Below, piece after piece: positions 6,848 to 15,560 of a stretch of 27,707 bases of DNA (position 1 is its first letter; every line of letters begins with the position of its first letter). Made by a program: the position numbers and the translations under genes. The notes under the pieces were generated by a model, which saw only the letters and a list, made by a program, of their open reading frames with translations, ran no database searches and was not told where the DNA came from. The stretch covers positions 33,668 through 61,374 of the forward strand of contig DCVH01000021.1 of the NCBI GenBank assembly GCA_002327335.1, read 5' to 3'. The DNA is from Patescibacteria group bacterium UBA2193 (GTDB taxonomy: Bacteria; Patescibacteriota; Minisyncoccia; Moranbacterales; DUUL01).

Positions 6848-8701
6848 ATGAATAAAAAAACCAAAAAAATGCTTGATTCCGTCAATTTCCCGGAAGACAT
6901 CAGAAGATTGCCAAAAGAAAACCTTCCCGCTTTTTGCCAAGAAATTCGTGAATTTTTAATAAACAGCGTTTCTCAAACCGGTGGTCATTTTGGCTCAAAT
7001 CTTGGAGTAGTGGAACTCACCGTGGCACTTCATCGAGTTTTTGAAACGCCAAGAGATCTCCTGATTTGGGATGTCGGACATCAATCTTACCCGCACAAAA
7101 TCATTACCGGGCGAAAAAACAAAATGCACACTATCAGAAAAAAAGATGGGCTAGCTCCCTTTCCAAGAAGAACCGAAAGTGAATTTGATGCTTTTAGCGT
7201 TGGCCATACCAGCACATCAATTAGCGCCGGAGCCGGAATGGCAATTGCAAATAAGAACAAAAAAAATGCCCCTCAGGTAATCGCGGTGATTGGAGATGGT
7301 GCCCTTGGCGGAGGAATGGCCTTTGAAGCCCTTAATCACGTTGGAGACGTCAAAGCAAACATGTTGGTGATTCTCAATGATAACAAAATGTCTATCTCGC
7401 CAAACGTTGGAGGGCTGGAAAAATATCTCACCCGCCTCATTTCATCTCCCTCATATGTTTGTTTTCGTGATAAAGGCAGAGAAGTTCTCGGTCGTGTTCC
7501 GGCTATTCAAAGATTTATGCGTCGAGCAGAGACGCACGCAAAGGGCATGGTTGTTCCCAGCACCCTTTTCGAAGAATTAGGTTTTGAATACTATGGACCA
7601 ATTGATGGTCATGATGTGGAAATGCTCATAGAAGTTTTGGAAAATTTAAAAAAAATCAAGGGACCGAAATTTCTACACATAGTGACAAAAAAAGGCAAGG
7701 GTTATGAATTGGCAGAAAAAGATGAATTCTCTCTTCATGCCGTTAAGCCCTTCGACCCAATTACTGGTAAAAAAAACGGCGACAGCCAAAAAAAAATAAC
7801 CTATTCCGATGTCTTTTCTGATTGGATATGCAACACGGCAAAAAAAGACAAAAGGCTTCATGCGATCACACCAGCAATGTGTGAGGGATCAGGATTATCT
7901 GAGTTCCGAAAAAATTTTCCGAAAAGATATCATGATGTTGGAATCGCCGAACAACACTCCGTTACTTTTTCAGCTGGACTCGCTTCTCAAGGTAAGAAAC
8001 CAGTTCTATCAATCTATTCCTCATTTCTTCAAAGAGCTTATGATCAGATTATTCACGATATCGCTCTGGAAAAAATGGATGTTCTTTTCGCGATTGATCG
8101 TGCCGGTGTGGTCGGACCAGATGGCCCAACACATAACGGCAATTTTGACCTATCCTTTTTAAGGATAATCCCAAATCTAACCGTTATGACTCCTTCCAAT
8201 GAAAATGAGTGTTATGCGATGCTGGAAACGGGATACATCCATAAAGGTCCTTGTGTCGTGAGATATCCAAGGGGGACTGGAAACGGAAAATACGACAAAG
8301 AAAAAAGCGAAAAAATAAAAATTGGAAAAGCGAAAACCCTCCGCTCCGGAAAAGATATAGCAATCTTGAATTTTGGGGCCTTACTTGAAAATTGCAAAAA
8401 GGTTGCAGAAAAGCTAGACGCGACATTGGTTGATATGCGTTTCGTGAAACCGCTTGATGAAGAGCTATTAATTGACTTAGCCAAATCCCACAATCAGTTT
8501 TTTACTATTGAAGATAATATCATTTCCGGTGGAGCCGGAAGCGCTGTCAATGAATTTGTTCTGAAAGAAAATCTGAAAGTTTCAGTGAAAAATCTCGGGT
8601 TGCCAGACAAATTTCTGGAACATGGGACAAGAGATGAGATTTTAACTGAAAACAAGCTTGACGAAAACGGCATAATAGATTCTATAAAAATACACTTTTA
8701 A
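6848..8701 (+). CDS. dxs: 1-deoxy-D-xylulose-5-phosphate synthase
   Basis: This TPP-dependent enzyme condenses pyruvate and glyceraldehyde 3-phosphate to 1-deoxy-D-xylulose 5-phosphate, the first step of the MEP isoprenoid pathway. DXP also feeds thiamine and pyridoxal synthesis. The protein has 617 residues, typical for the family. Visible motifs: GGHFGSNLG (H47), DVGHQSYPHK, GHTSTS (H120), the TPP/Mg motif GDGAL...LNDN (149-179), GPIDGHD (249-254), the catalytic Glu in DVGIAEQH (E367), DRAGVVGPDGPTHNG (416-430) and RYPRG (471-475). ATG 6848 is chosen as the first start after the promoter; the A-rich leader has no Shine-Dalgarno. It is transcribed alone and ends at a strong hairpin. No other MEP gene is in the window. 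Confidence 0.96.
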   Translation: MNKKTKKMLDSVNFPEDIRRLPKENLPAFCQEIREFLINSVSQTGGHFGSNLGVVELTVALHRVFETPRDLLIWDVGHQSYPHKIITGRKNKMHTIRKKDGLAPFPRRTESEFDAFSVGHTSTSISAGAGMAIANKNKKNAPQVIAVIGDGALGGGMAFEALNHVGDVKANMLVILNDNKMSISPNVGGLEKYLTRLISSPSYVCFRDKGREVLGRVPAIQRFMRRAETHAKGMVVPSTLFEELGFEYYGPIDGHDVEMLIEVLENLKKIKGPKFLHIVTKKGKGYELAEKDEFSLHAVKPFDPITGKKNGDSQKKITYSDVFSDWICNTAKKDKRLHAITPAMCEGSGLSEFRKNFPKRYHDVGIAEQHSVTFSAGLASQGKKPVLSIYSSFLQRAYDQIIHDIALEKMDVLFAIDRAGVVGPDGPTHNGNFDLSFLRIIPNLTVMTPSNENECYAMLETGYIHKGPCVVRYPRGTGNGKYDKEKSEKIKIGKAKTLRSGKDIAILNFGALLENCKKVAEKLDATLVDMRFVKPLDEELLIDLAKSHNQFFTIEDNIISGGAGSAVNEFVLKENLKVSVKNLGLPDKFLEHGTRDEILTENKLDENGIIDSIKIHF

Positions 8702-8723
8702 TTAATTTTTCCAAATAAAAAAC

Positions 8724-8759
8724 AAAATCTTGCATATCCGAAAGAATATGCAAGATTTT
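8724..8759. terminator. Bidirectional terminator between dxs and the Cys-rich protein gene
   Basis: AAAATCTTGCATAT (8724-8737) pairs perfectly with ATATGCAAGATTTT (8746-8759) around an 8-base loop. The 3' arm ends in T and a T-rich tract follows on the plus strand. On the minus strand the exit is also T-rich (complement of 8714-8727). It lies between convergent genes ending at 8701 and 8778, so it can serve both. Confidence 0.8.
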
Positions 8760-8777
8760 CTAATATTTTATTTTGTA

Positions 8778-11033
8778 TTATCTCCTAAATTTTATTGGGT
8801 CCTCTCCTCTATATTCCTCTTTTTCACAAACTCCTCTATTATTGCACAGCAACTCGGAACAACATAATTTCTCACTCCCACATTCCTCTCCTTCATTAGA
8901 GCATGAAGTATTTTCAGAAACATTTACTGCCCTGCTTGGACAATTATCTGACCAGGCACCGTCTTGGTTTTGAACTCTCAGAAAAACCCTATAGTTTCCA
9001 ATTGTTGAAAAATTCTTATCAAAAGAAGAACTATTCCCTATCAAATCGCCACTCGAACAATTATTCACACGCCATTCATAATTTGTAATATTTTTCCCGC
9101 TAGTATCAGTTCCAGCACCGGAAAAATTAATTGAATCTCCGGTTTTTATGTACTGAGTAGTTTTACTTGGACTGTTAATTGTTGCACTGAGAACATCAAC
9201 ATCTCCGTCATCATCCATCCCTGATCCATCACAAACGATTGTAACAACTTCACGTTCTCCATAGATGTCCACTTGACCATTTTCTGCGATTGCTCCTACT
9301 CCAACATAATAAGCTTTATCTGGCACTCCACTCCAATTGTAAGTATGCCCCGTTAGTTCTTTTTGCAAATTAGGAGGCGCGACTAACCCAGCCACTCGCT
9401 CCTTAATTCTTAAATCATATCTATCGGCATTAGAAATAATTTCCCAACTAATCTCCATCGCTCCATTCTTGTCACAAAAGACATCCAGATTAAGCGCCCC
9501 AGATAAATCAACATTGCAAAGAGAGCAAATCGAACCGCCACAATCAACGCCAAACTCATCATTATCCCTAACTCCATTATGGCAAATTGGGTTTGCGGTG
9601 ACTGTCACGCCAACACTCTCATTGTTTGTTGAGACTCTCCCCTGAGCATCCGTAACTCTTAAGGCTGTTCTATTCCAACCATAAGCAGGTTCATGAAAAG
9701 TCCTAGTGACTTTATTCGAAGAACTTTTACTCAAAAGTATGCTCCCACAACCACAACTAGCGCCATTGCACCATTCATAAATTCCTCCCTCTCCAGCTCC
9801 AGCTCCAGTAAACACAACTTCCTTCCCCGCCATAACACGTGTATCTTCCTCGGGACTCAAAATTGTTGCCACCGGACCACCTCCCCCAACCGTCCCTTCA
9901 ACTTTTGCACTTGCCGAAGCAGTTCCTTCACCATAAGAATTGGAACATTTTAATGTATAGCTATAAGTGCCTGTTTCATAATGAACCATGCCGACATTGT
10001 AATTACTATTTTGATATGGGACTGCTTTTGTTCCATTTTCTGGACCGGAGACAATTAAATCGCACCTGCTGGCCGCTTTTTTAGTACACTCAATTCCAGA
10101 ACATCCTGGATTAACAGAATACAGCAAAGTGACAGTTTCACCAACGTCAAAAGAACCGGCATCCCTAACTCTTAGGGTAACCGATGGCTTATTGTTATAT
10201 TCTGAACATTTATCAACATCCTTATAAAGACCTTCCTTACAAACATATTGGCACTTTGAAGATCCACAAGAATCAGCCAATGTGATCTTTGTATTGCTGG
10301 TAACATTTGCATCACCTCTACAAGCAACAGTACCACAGACCTCTGAGCCCTCCGGAATTGCTCCCATACAAGAAAAGCAACTAGCAGTTTTGGAAGAAGA
10401 TTGAGACACTTGACCATTTTCTTTGTAAATAACAGAAACGTCGTACACACCTGCATCACTACCCTGATATTCATAGTTAATGATGTTTGAAGGAACCTTT
10501 ATTTCATCATTGTTTATTTTAACATAAGTTTCCCCGTTAGTTCTTCCAAAGTTATACCAATCAATGCTAATTTTTTTTGTAAAAGCATCACAAAAAGCTC
10601 CTCCCATGCTAGGCGGATCAATTGGGGGATTATTAACACAACCACCATTTCCGTCACAATGGCCCGCTCCATTATTACAAGGGGTTGACGCTCCTAAGTT
10701 GCCATAATGACAAGTATGACTAGACCAAGCACAAAAACTTGAAGTGCATTCGTTTCCATCATCACCACAATGCTCAGCAGTAGTACACTCATAGCCAGGA
10801 GGTAACTCCGGGAGATCTTCTTCGTCACCACAGCCAGGCAAACCTGAATCAAATTTATTATTGCAATTATAAAAACCCATATCCCACTCACAAGTATCAA
10901 CTGTGCAACCATCTCCGTCATCACAGTCTGAAGCTGAATGACAGTTGTAAGTCGTTGATGCTAAAGAATTTTTTGCAATCAAACAACTTGCCACAAATAA
11001 TAGCATAAACAATGTATTTTTGTACTTTTTCAT
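8778..11033 (-). CDS. Large secreted Cys-rich multidomain surface protein
   Basis: A 751-residue exported protein. The signal (MKKYKNTLFMLLFVASC) offers either a lipobox VASC at C17 or a signal peptidase I site after SLA25. The N-terminus carries two repeats with near-identical Cys spacing (C31-C57 and C83-C108; C-x5-C-x5/6-C-x4-C-x6/8-C), then CNNGAGHCDGNGGC. Next come several PKD/Ig-like beta domains (for example about 388-480 and 615-705), a CHNGVRDNDEFGVDCGG element (484-500), and a C-terminal CC-containing knot (711-736). There are about 45 cysteines, and no C-terminal membrane anchor or sortase motif. Such proteins usually act in attachment or surface contact; the role here is unknown. 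It needs oxidative folding, which fits the thioredoxin-CcdA gene at 19425. Terminator at 8724-8759. Confidence 0.8.
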   Translation of the reverse strand: MKKYKNTLFMLLFVASCLIAKNSLASTTYNCHSASDCDDGDGCTVDTCEWDMGFYNCNNKFDSGLPGCGDEEDLPELPPGYECTTAEHCGDDGNECTSSFCAWSSHTCHYGNLGASTPCNNGAGHCDGNGGCVNNPPIDPPSMGGAFCDAFTKKISIDWYNFGRTNGETYVKINNDEIKVPSNIINYEYQGSDAGVYDVSVIYKENGQVSQSSSKTASCFSCMGAIPEGSEVCGTVACRGDANVTSNTKITLADSCGSSKCQYVCKEGLYKDVDKCSEYNNKPSVTLRVRDAGSFDVGETVTLLYSVNPGCSGIECTKKAASRCDLIVSGPENGTKAVPYQNSNYNVGMVHYETGTYSYTLKCSNSYGEGTASASAKVEGTVGGGGPVATILSPEEDTRVMAGKEVVFTGAGAGEGGIYEWCNGASCGCGSILLSKSSSNKVTRTFHEPAYGWNRTALRVTDAQGRVSTNNESVGVTVTANPICHNGVRDNDEFGVDCGGSICSLCNVDLSGALNLDVFCDKNGAMEISWEIISNADRYDLRIKERVAGLVAPPNLQKELTGHTYNWSGVPDKAYYVGVGAIAENGQVDIYGEREVVTIVCDGSGMDDDGDVDVLSATINSPSKTTQYIKTGDSINFSGAGTDTSGKNITNYEWRVNNCSSGDLIGNSSSFDKNFSTIGNYRVFLRVQNQDGAWSDNCPSRAVNVSENTSCSNEGEECGSEKLCCSELLCNNRGVCEKEEYRGEDPIKFRR

Positions 11034-11051
11034 CTTAATTTATTCTAAAAA

Positions 11052-11057
11052 ATTATA
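11052..11057 (-). promoter_or_regulatory. Possible -10 box for the Cys-rich protein gene
   Basis: TATAAT on the minus strand lies about 18 bases before the ATG at 11033, predicting a very short leader. No good -35 is present at the right distance (ATTTAA). The 78-base gap holds nothing else recognisable. Confidence 0.3.
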
Positions 11058-11111
11058 ATATTTATTTTTGTTATTTAAATCACGCTAAATCAATTATTAA
11101 TTTCTTCTTTT

Positions 11112-11528
11112 CTATTTAACCATGATTAATCGAACTTCTCTTGTTTGAGAGTCATATTGGATATCAACTTTTTGATTTTGTGGAATATTGAGTAGTCCAA
11201 TTTCTTCCAGTAGAACTTCTCCATTATCCTGTTCAATTTGCTTGAAAAAACTAGCACCACTAGAAGGGATGCCGAGATTCATTTTCTCTCCGTCTTCACG
11301 AAGAACTTCGATAAAATCAATATTAGTTGTGACAATAACGCCAGTTATATTTTCAGTTGCAAATAGGTCAATATTCTTAAGGAAATCACTATCTACTGAT
11401 TTCTCTTGCAAATTAAAATCTTTTTTATCCCGGCCATTCTTTCGTCCAATTAAAATCATTCCGCCTATTAACACCAGAATAACAAACAACGCGACAAAAA
11501 AGATAACAATTTTTTTACGATTACTCAT
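11112..11528 (-). CDS. Single-pass membrane protein of unknown function
   Basis: The 138-residue protein has a basic N-terminus (MSNRKK), one strong membrane helix (about residues 7-27), then a Lys/Asp-rich linker and a soluble, probably extracytoplasmic domain of about 95 residues. The domain is predicted beta-rich (ITGVIVTTNIDFIEVLRED, KVDIQYDSQTREVRLIMVK). No cysteine and no catalytic motif were seen, and I do not recognise a family. It has its own good promoter just downstream of the tuf terminator, and the Cys-rich protein gene follows 78 bases later on the same strand. The two might be co-transcribed. Confidence 0.65.
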   Translation of the reverse strand: MSNRKKIVIFFVALFVILVLIGGMILIGRKNGRDKKDFNLQEKSVDSDFLKNIDLFATENITGVIVTTNIDFIEVLREDGEKMNLGIPSSGASFFKQIEQDNGEVLLEEIGLLNIPQNQKVDIQYDSQTREVRLIMVK

Positions 11529-11575
11529 TTTATTTTTATTTTTTATTATTTTTTATACAGATGTATATTGCAAAT

Positions 11576-11604
11576 ATTATAACAAATTAAAAGACAATTT
11601 ACAA
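11576..11604 (-). promoter_or_regulatory. Promoter for the single-pass membrane protein gene
   Basis: On the minus strand, TTGTAA (11604-11599), a 17-base spacer and TATAAT (11581-11576) with an upstream TGT (extended -10). The same TTGTAA-17-TATAAT arrangement precedes ftsA. The leader is about 40 bases. Confidence 0.7.
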
Positions 11605-11630
11605 AAAAATAGCCAGACTTATCAACAGCC

Positions 11631-11661
11631 AAAAAAACAGCCCCAAAATTCGGGGCTGTTT
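11631..11661 (-). terminator. tuf terminator
   Basis: On the minus strand, AAACAGCCCC (11661-11652) pairs with GGGGCTGTTT (11644-11635) around a 7-base loop and continues into a T-run (complement of 11631-11637). It begins 22 bases after the tuf stop, so it ends the str-cluster transcript and insulates the next promoter. Confidence 0.9.
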
Positions 11662-11683
11662 CTAAAATATTTATCTGTAAAAA

Positions 11684-12880
11684 TTATTTAACAATTTTTA
11701 CTACGACTCCTGCTCCAACAGTTTTTCCACCTTCTCGAATAGCGAATCTCATTCCCTCTTCCATCGCAACTGGAGCAACTAACTTGACTACCAAATTAAC
11801 AGTGTCGCCAGGCATTACCATTTCAGTTCCTTCTGGAAGGGTAACATCTCCGGTTACATCAGTCGTTCTGATATAGAACTGTGGCTTGTATCCTTTGAAG
11901 AATGGGGTGTGTCGTCCACCTTCTTCTTTAGTTAGAATATAAACTTCAGTTTCAAATTCAGTATGAGGAGTAATTGTTCCTGGCTTAGCCAAAACTTGAC
12001 CTCGCTCAACATCTTCTTTTTTGATTCCTCGAATAAGAATTCCAGCATTATCACCAGCTTGTCCCTTATCAAGAGACTTGTTAAACATTTCAATGCCAGT
12101 AACTGTTGTTTTCATTGTATCTTTCAATCCAACGATTTCAACTTCTTCATTGATGTTAACAGAACCTCTCTCGATTCTTCCTGTAACAACTGTTCCTCGT
12201 CCTTCAATTGAGAAGATATCTTCAATCGGCATTAGAAGAGGTTTGTCAATTTCACGAACTGGATCAGGAATTTTTTCATCCAATGCAGTAGCTAGCTCAA
12301 TGATTGATTTCGTAGCTTCATCGTTCATGTCTTTTGCTTCAAGAGCTTTCAAGGCTGATCCTCGAACAATTGTAGCGGTCTCACCATCAAATTCATATTT
12401 TGTTAGAAGCTCTCGGACTTCTTCTTCAACAAGATCAATAAGATCAGCGTCCTCAACCATATCAACTTTATTCAAGAAAACAACAATTTGAGGAACACCA
12501 ACTTGTTTTGCAAGAAGGATGTGCTCTCTGGTCTGAGGCATTGGGCCGTCAGTCGCAGAAACAACCAAAACAGCACCGTCCATTTGAGCTGCACCGGTAA
12601 TCATGTTTTTAATATAGTCAGCGTGACCAGGACAGTCAACGTGAGCATAGTGTCTCTTGTCAGTTTCATATTCCACATGAGCAGTTGCAATAGTGATTCC
12701 TCGCTCTCTTTCTTCAGGAGCCTTGTCAATCTCGTCAATTCTTTTTTCTGTTACTTTTTGACCAGACATCCCCAAAACGTGCAAAATTGCAGCGGTTAGA
12801 GTGGTCTTGCCGTGGTCAACGTGTCCGATTGTTCCAACGTTGACATGAGGCTTACTTCTGTCAAATACTTCTGTTGCCAT
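11684..12880 (-). CDS. tuf: Elongation factor Tu
   Basis: This GTPase delivers aminoacyl-tRNA to the ribosomal A site. The protein has 398 residues, typical. G motifs are intact: GHVDHGKT (19-26), RGITI (61-65), DCPGH (83-87) and NKVD, followed by the beta-barrel domains II (PIEDIFSIEGRGTVVTGRIERG) and III (ending FAIREGGKTVGAGVVVKI). It is the last gene of the str cluster (rpsL, rpsG, fusA, small ORF, tuf) but is separated from its neighbour by 165 bases that contain its own extended -10 promoter. A strong terminator follows. ATG 12880 gives the conventional MATEVFDRSKPHVNVGTIGH start. Confidence 0.98.
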   Translation of the reverse strand: MATEVFDRSKPHVNVGTIGHVDHGKTTLTAAILHVLGMSGQKVTEKRIDEIDKAPEERERGITIATAHVEYETDKRHYAHVDCPGHADYIKNMITGAAQMDGAVLVVSATDGPMPQTREHILLAKQVGVPQIVVFLNKVDMVEDADLIDLVEEEVRELLTKYEFDGETATIVRGSALKALEAKDMNDEATKSIIELATALDEKIPDPVREIDKPLLMPIEDIFSIEGRGTVVTGRIERGSVNINEEVEIVGLKDTMKTTVTGIEMFNKSLDKGQAGDNAGILIRGIKKEDVERGQVLAKPGTITPHTEFETEVYILTKEEGGRHTPFFKGYKPQFYIRTTDVTGDVTLPEGTEMVMPGDTVNLVVKLVAPVAMEEGMRFAIREGGKTVGAGVVVKIVK

Positions 12881-12972
12881 AGTTCTTTTTTATTGCCTTA
12901 ATGGATTAGCCACCACCAAAACAACTGATTAAATTTTTATAAATATATATTATTAAAACAACTCTTCCTTCT

Positions 12973-12981
12973 ATTATATCA
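12973..12981 (-). promoter_or_regulatory. tuf promoter with extended -10
   Basis: On the minus strand TGATATAAT (12981-12973) is a perfect extended -10, set in the same TTTTTTGATATAAT string as the fmt promoter. The -35 region is weak. Transcription would start near 12966, giving a leader of roughly 85 bases that could hold regulation, though no clear fold was seen. It allows tuf to be expressed apart from fusA. Confidence 0.65.
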
Positions 12982-13045
12982 AAAAATCCAACCGAAAAAT
13001 TAATTCTTCAAAAAGGATTTTCTTCGCCCCTTCTTTAAGAAAAAG

Positions 13046-13414
13046 CTATATTTTCTCGTAATTCAGCTCTTCCTCTTTTTGACTATCAAAAAATTCACTT
13101 TCCATTACGCTCGTCAACTCGTTTTCCTGCTTTCTTCTTTTCAATTCTTCGATGTCTGTGTTTATTTTATCCAACAACTCTCCATCTGTCAACTTTTCAG
13201 ATTGATCGTCTCCCTCCATCATTAAATCAGCCTCCTCAACATCATCTTCTTCGTCAAAAAAACAATCGCAGTCGCAGTCACATTCTTCACATTTGCATTC
13301 AGAAAGGTAATCACTAATTTTCATCACAATAAAACTTTCTTTCAAATCCCCGTCGCTTAGAATAAGTTTTCCGCCAGAGATATCAATAAGTTTTTTTATT
13401 TCACCTAAATTCAT
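13046..13414 (-). CDS. Small acidic protein with a six-cysteine cluster, inside the str cluster
   Basis: The 122-residue soluble protein starts 21 bases after the fusA stop, and tuf follows. The N-terminal ~38 residues (GGKLILSDGDLKESFIVMKISDYLSE) look like the 'persistence/antitoxin fold' strand-helix pattern in which a conserved V-M-x-x-x-x-Y segment occurs, though the match is weak. Then comes ECKCEECDCDCDC (C40, 42, 45, 47, 49, 51), flanked by a long Asp/Glu stretch, and a C-terminal charged helix (about 75-97). The CxCxxCxCxCxC pattern suggests metal binding, for example Zn or Cu, or redox. There is no signal peptide, so it is cytoplasmic. I know of no named family. Confidence 0.65.
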   Translation of the reverse strand: MNLGEIKKLIDISGGKLILSDGDLKESFIVMKISDYLSECKCEECDCDCDCFFDEEDDVEEADLMMEGDDQSEKLTDGELLDKINTDIEELKRRKQENELTSVMESEFFDSQKEEELNYEKI

Positions 13415-13435
13415 AAATTTTACAAAAAATTAAAA

Positions 13436-15526
13436 CTATTGAATTTCACCGCTTTTTATTTTCTCAGCAATACTTGAAGGAACTTCTGCATAACTATTGA
13501 ATTCCATTGAATAATTAGCTCGCCCCTGGGTCATTGATCTTAGCTGAGTTGCATAACCAAATAAAGAAGCAAGTGGCACTTTAGCACTAACCACCTTAAC
13601 AGCTGCGGATCCTTCTCCTCTGTCAGCCATATCCTCTATCTGCCCTCGCTTAGCATTCAAATCCCCAACAACATCGCCCATAAATTGTTCTGGGGTCATT
13701 ACTTCAATTTTCATTATCGGTTCCAATATAACAGGATCTGCCTTCTTAACTGCTGCTTGAAAAGCCATTGATCCCGCAATCTTGAAAGCTGCTTCTGATG
13801 AGTCAACATCATGATATGATCCATCATAAACAGTTGCTTTAACATCAACCATCGGGTAACCAGCAATCACTCCTCTGTCAGCCGCTTCTTTTACTCCCTT
13901 GCCAATTGGTGGGACAAATTCACTTGGGATAGATCCTCCCTTAATTTCATTAACAAATTCAAATCCTTTTCCTTCACCAAGAGGTTCAATTCTAAGCCAA
14001 CAATGGCCATATTGACCACGACCTCCAGATTGTTTAATATATTTTCCTTCAGCTTCAGCTTGCGCTTTGATTGTTTCTCGATATGCAACCTGAGGCTTTC
14101 CAATGTTAGCTTCAACGCTGAACTCTCTTTTCATTCGGTCAACAATAATATCTAAGTGCAACTCTCCCATTCCTGAAATCAAAGTTTGATTTGTTTCTTC
14201 ATCAGTTCTAACTCGGAAAGTTGGGTCTTCTTCAGCCAATTTCCTCAAGGCAATCGCCATTTTTTCCTGATCAGCTTTCGTCTTCGGCTCAACTGCGATG
14301 TCAATAACTGGCTCTGGAAATTCAATGTTTTCCAAAATTACTGGCGCATCTTCATCGCAAAGCGTATCTCCGGTTTTTGTTGATTTCATGCCAACTAAAG
14401 CACCAATCCCACCGGAATAAATCTCGTCTATTTCTTCTCGGTGATTAGCGTGCATTCTCAAAATTCTTCCAATTCGCTCCTTCTTTCCGTTTGTAGAATT
14501 CAAAACATAAGAACCAGCTTTCAACACGCCTGAATAAACTCTGAAAAAAGTTAATTGACCAACATAAGGATCTGTTGCAACTTTAAAGGCCAATGCTGCA
14601 AATGGTGCATCATCGCTAGCCTCTCTAACAATTACTTTTTCGGGATCATTCACATCAACTCCCTTGATCGACTCAATGTCAACTGGTGAAGGCAAGTAAT
14701 CAATAACTGCATCCAACACTGGTTGAATTCCTTTATTTTTCAAAGCGGTTCCTGTTAAAACTGGAATCAATGTTCCAGCAAGAACTCCTTTTCTGATTCC
14801 TTCTTTGATTTCGTCTATTGTTAGTTCCTCTCCTGTAAGATATTTTTCAGTAAGTTCATCACTCATTTCAGCAACTTTCTCAATTAATTTTGCTCGCCAT
14901 TCTTGTGCAATTTCTTTCATTTCTTCCGGAATTTCAACTTCAATAACTTTTTCTCCAGACTGACCTTCGTAGTTTAATGCTTTCATTTTGATCAAATCAA
15001 TCGAACCTTTGTGATCGCTGCTTTGACCAATCGGATATTGAATTGCTACGGCATTCGGTGTCAATCGATTCCAAATTGAAGCCAGTGAAGTTTCAAAATT
15101 TGCTCCTTCTTTGTCAATTTTATTTATAAAACAAATTCGAGGAACTTTATATTTATCAGCTTGTCGCCAAACAGTTTCTGATTGTGGCTCAACACCTTCT
15201 TTTCCATCAAAAATAACCACTCCTCCGTCAAGAACACGAAGTGATCGCTCCACTTCCACAGTAAAGTCAACGTGACCAGGAGTATCAATAATATTAATTT
15301 GATGATCCTTCCATTGACAAGTAGTTGCAGCAGAGGTGATAGTAATTCCTCTTTCTTGTTCCTGCTCCATCCAGTCCATTATCGCTGCTCCTTCATGAAC
15401 TTCTCCAATTTTATGAGAAATCCCTGTATAAAAAAGAATTCGCTCAGAAACAGTTGTTTTTCCAGCATCAATGTGAGCAATGATACCGATGTTTCGATAT
15501 CTTTCTATAGGAGTTTGTCGCGCCAT
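13436..15526 (-). CDS. fusA: Elongation factor G
   Basis: This GTPase drives ribosomal translocation and, with RRF, ribosome recycling. The 696 residues match the usual length. G-domain motifs: AHIDAGKT (17-24), RGITI (59-63), DTPGHVDF (81-88) and NKIDK. Domains II-V follow, including the domain IV region around GGRGQYGHCW and the C-terminal FGYATQLRSMTQGRANYSM. All expected segments are present. It lies 34 bases after rpsG and 21 bases before the six-cysteine ORF, consistent with a single str transcript. No Shine-Dalgarno precedes the ATG. Confidence 0.98.
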   Translation of the reverse strand: MARQTPIERYRNIGIIAHIDAGKTTVSERILFYTGISHKIGEVHEGAAIMDWMEQEQERGITITSAATTCQWKDHQINIIDTPGHVDFTVEVERSLRVLDGGVVIFDGKEGVEPQSETVWRQADKYKVPRICFINKIDKEGANFETSLASIWNRLTPNAVAIQYPIGQSSDHKGSIDLIKMKALNYEGQSGEKVIEVEIPEEMKEIAQEWRAKLIEKVAEMSDELTEKYLTGEELTIDEIKEGIRKGVLAGTLIPVLTGTALKNKGIQPVLDAVIDYLPSPVDIESIKGVDVNDPEKVIVREASDDAPFAALAFKVATDPYVGQLTFFRVYSGVLKAGSYVLNSTNGKKERIGRILRMHANHREEIDEIYSGGIGALVGMKSTKTGDTLCDEDAPVILENIEFPEPVIDIAVEPKTKADQEKMAIALRKLAEEDPTFRVRTDEETNQTLISGMGELHLDIIVDRMKREFSVEANIGKPQVAYRETIKAQAEAEGKYIKQSGGRGQYGHCWLRIEPLGEGKGFEFVNEIKGGSIPSEFVPPIGKGVKEAADRGVIAGYPMVDVKATVYDGSYHDVDSSEAAFKIAGSMAFQAAVKKADPVILEPIMKIEVMTPEQFMGDVVGDLNAKRGQIEDMADRGEGSAAVKVVSAKVPLASLFGYATQLRSMTQGRANYSMEFNSYAEVPSSIAEKIKSGEIQ

Positions 15527-15560
15527 AATAGTCTAGGTTAATTTATATTTTATTTGAAAA

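Noticed and set aside
12021..12491. 156-residue plus-strand ORF opposite tuf
   Set aside because: Ser/Ile/Arg-rich shadow of the highly biased tuf codons; tuf itself is unmistakable.
13005..13045. Terminator between the six-cysteine ORF and tuf
   Set aside because: Only a weak TTTTCTT/AAGAAAA pairing with a long loop and a T-run broken from the stem; not convincing.
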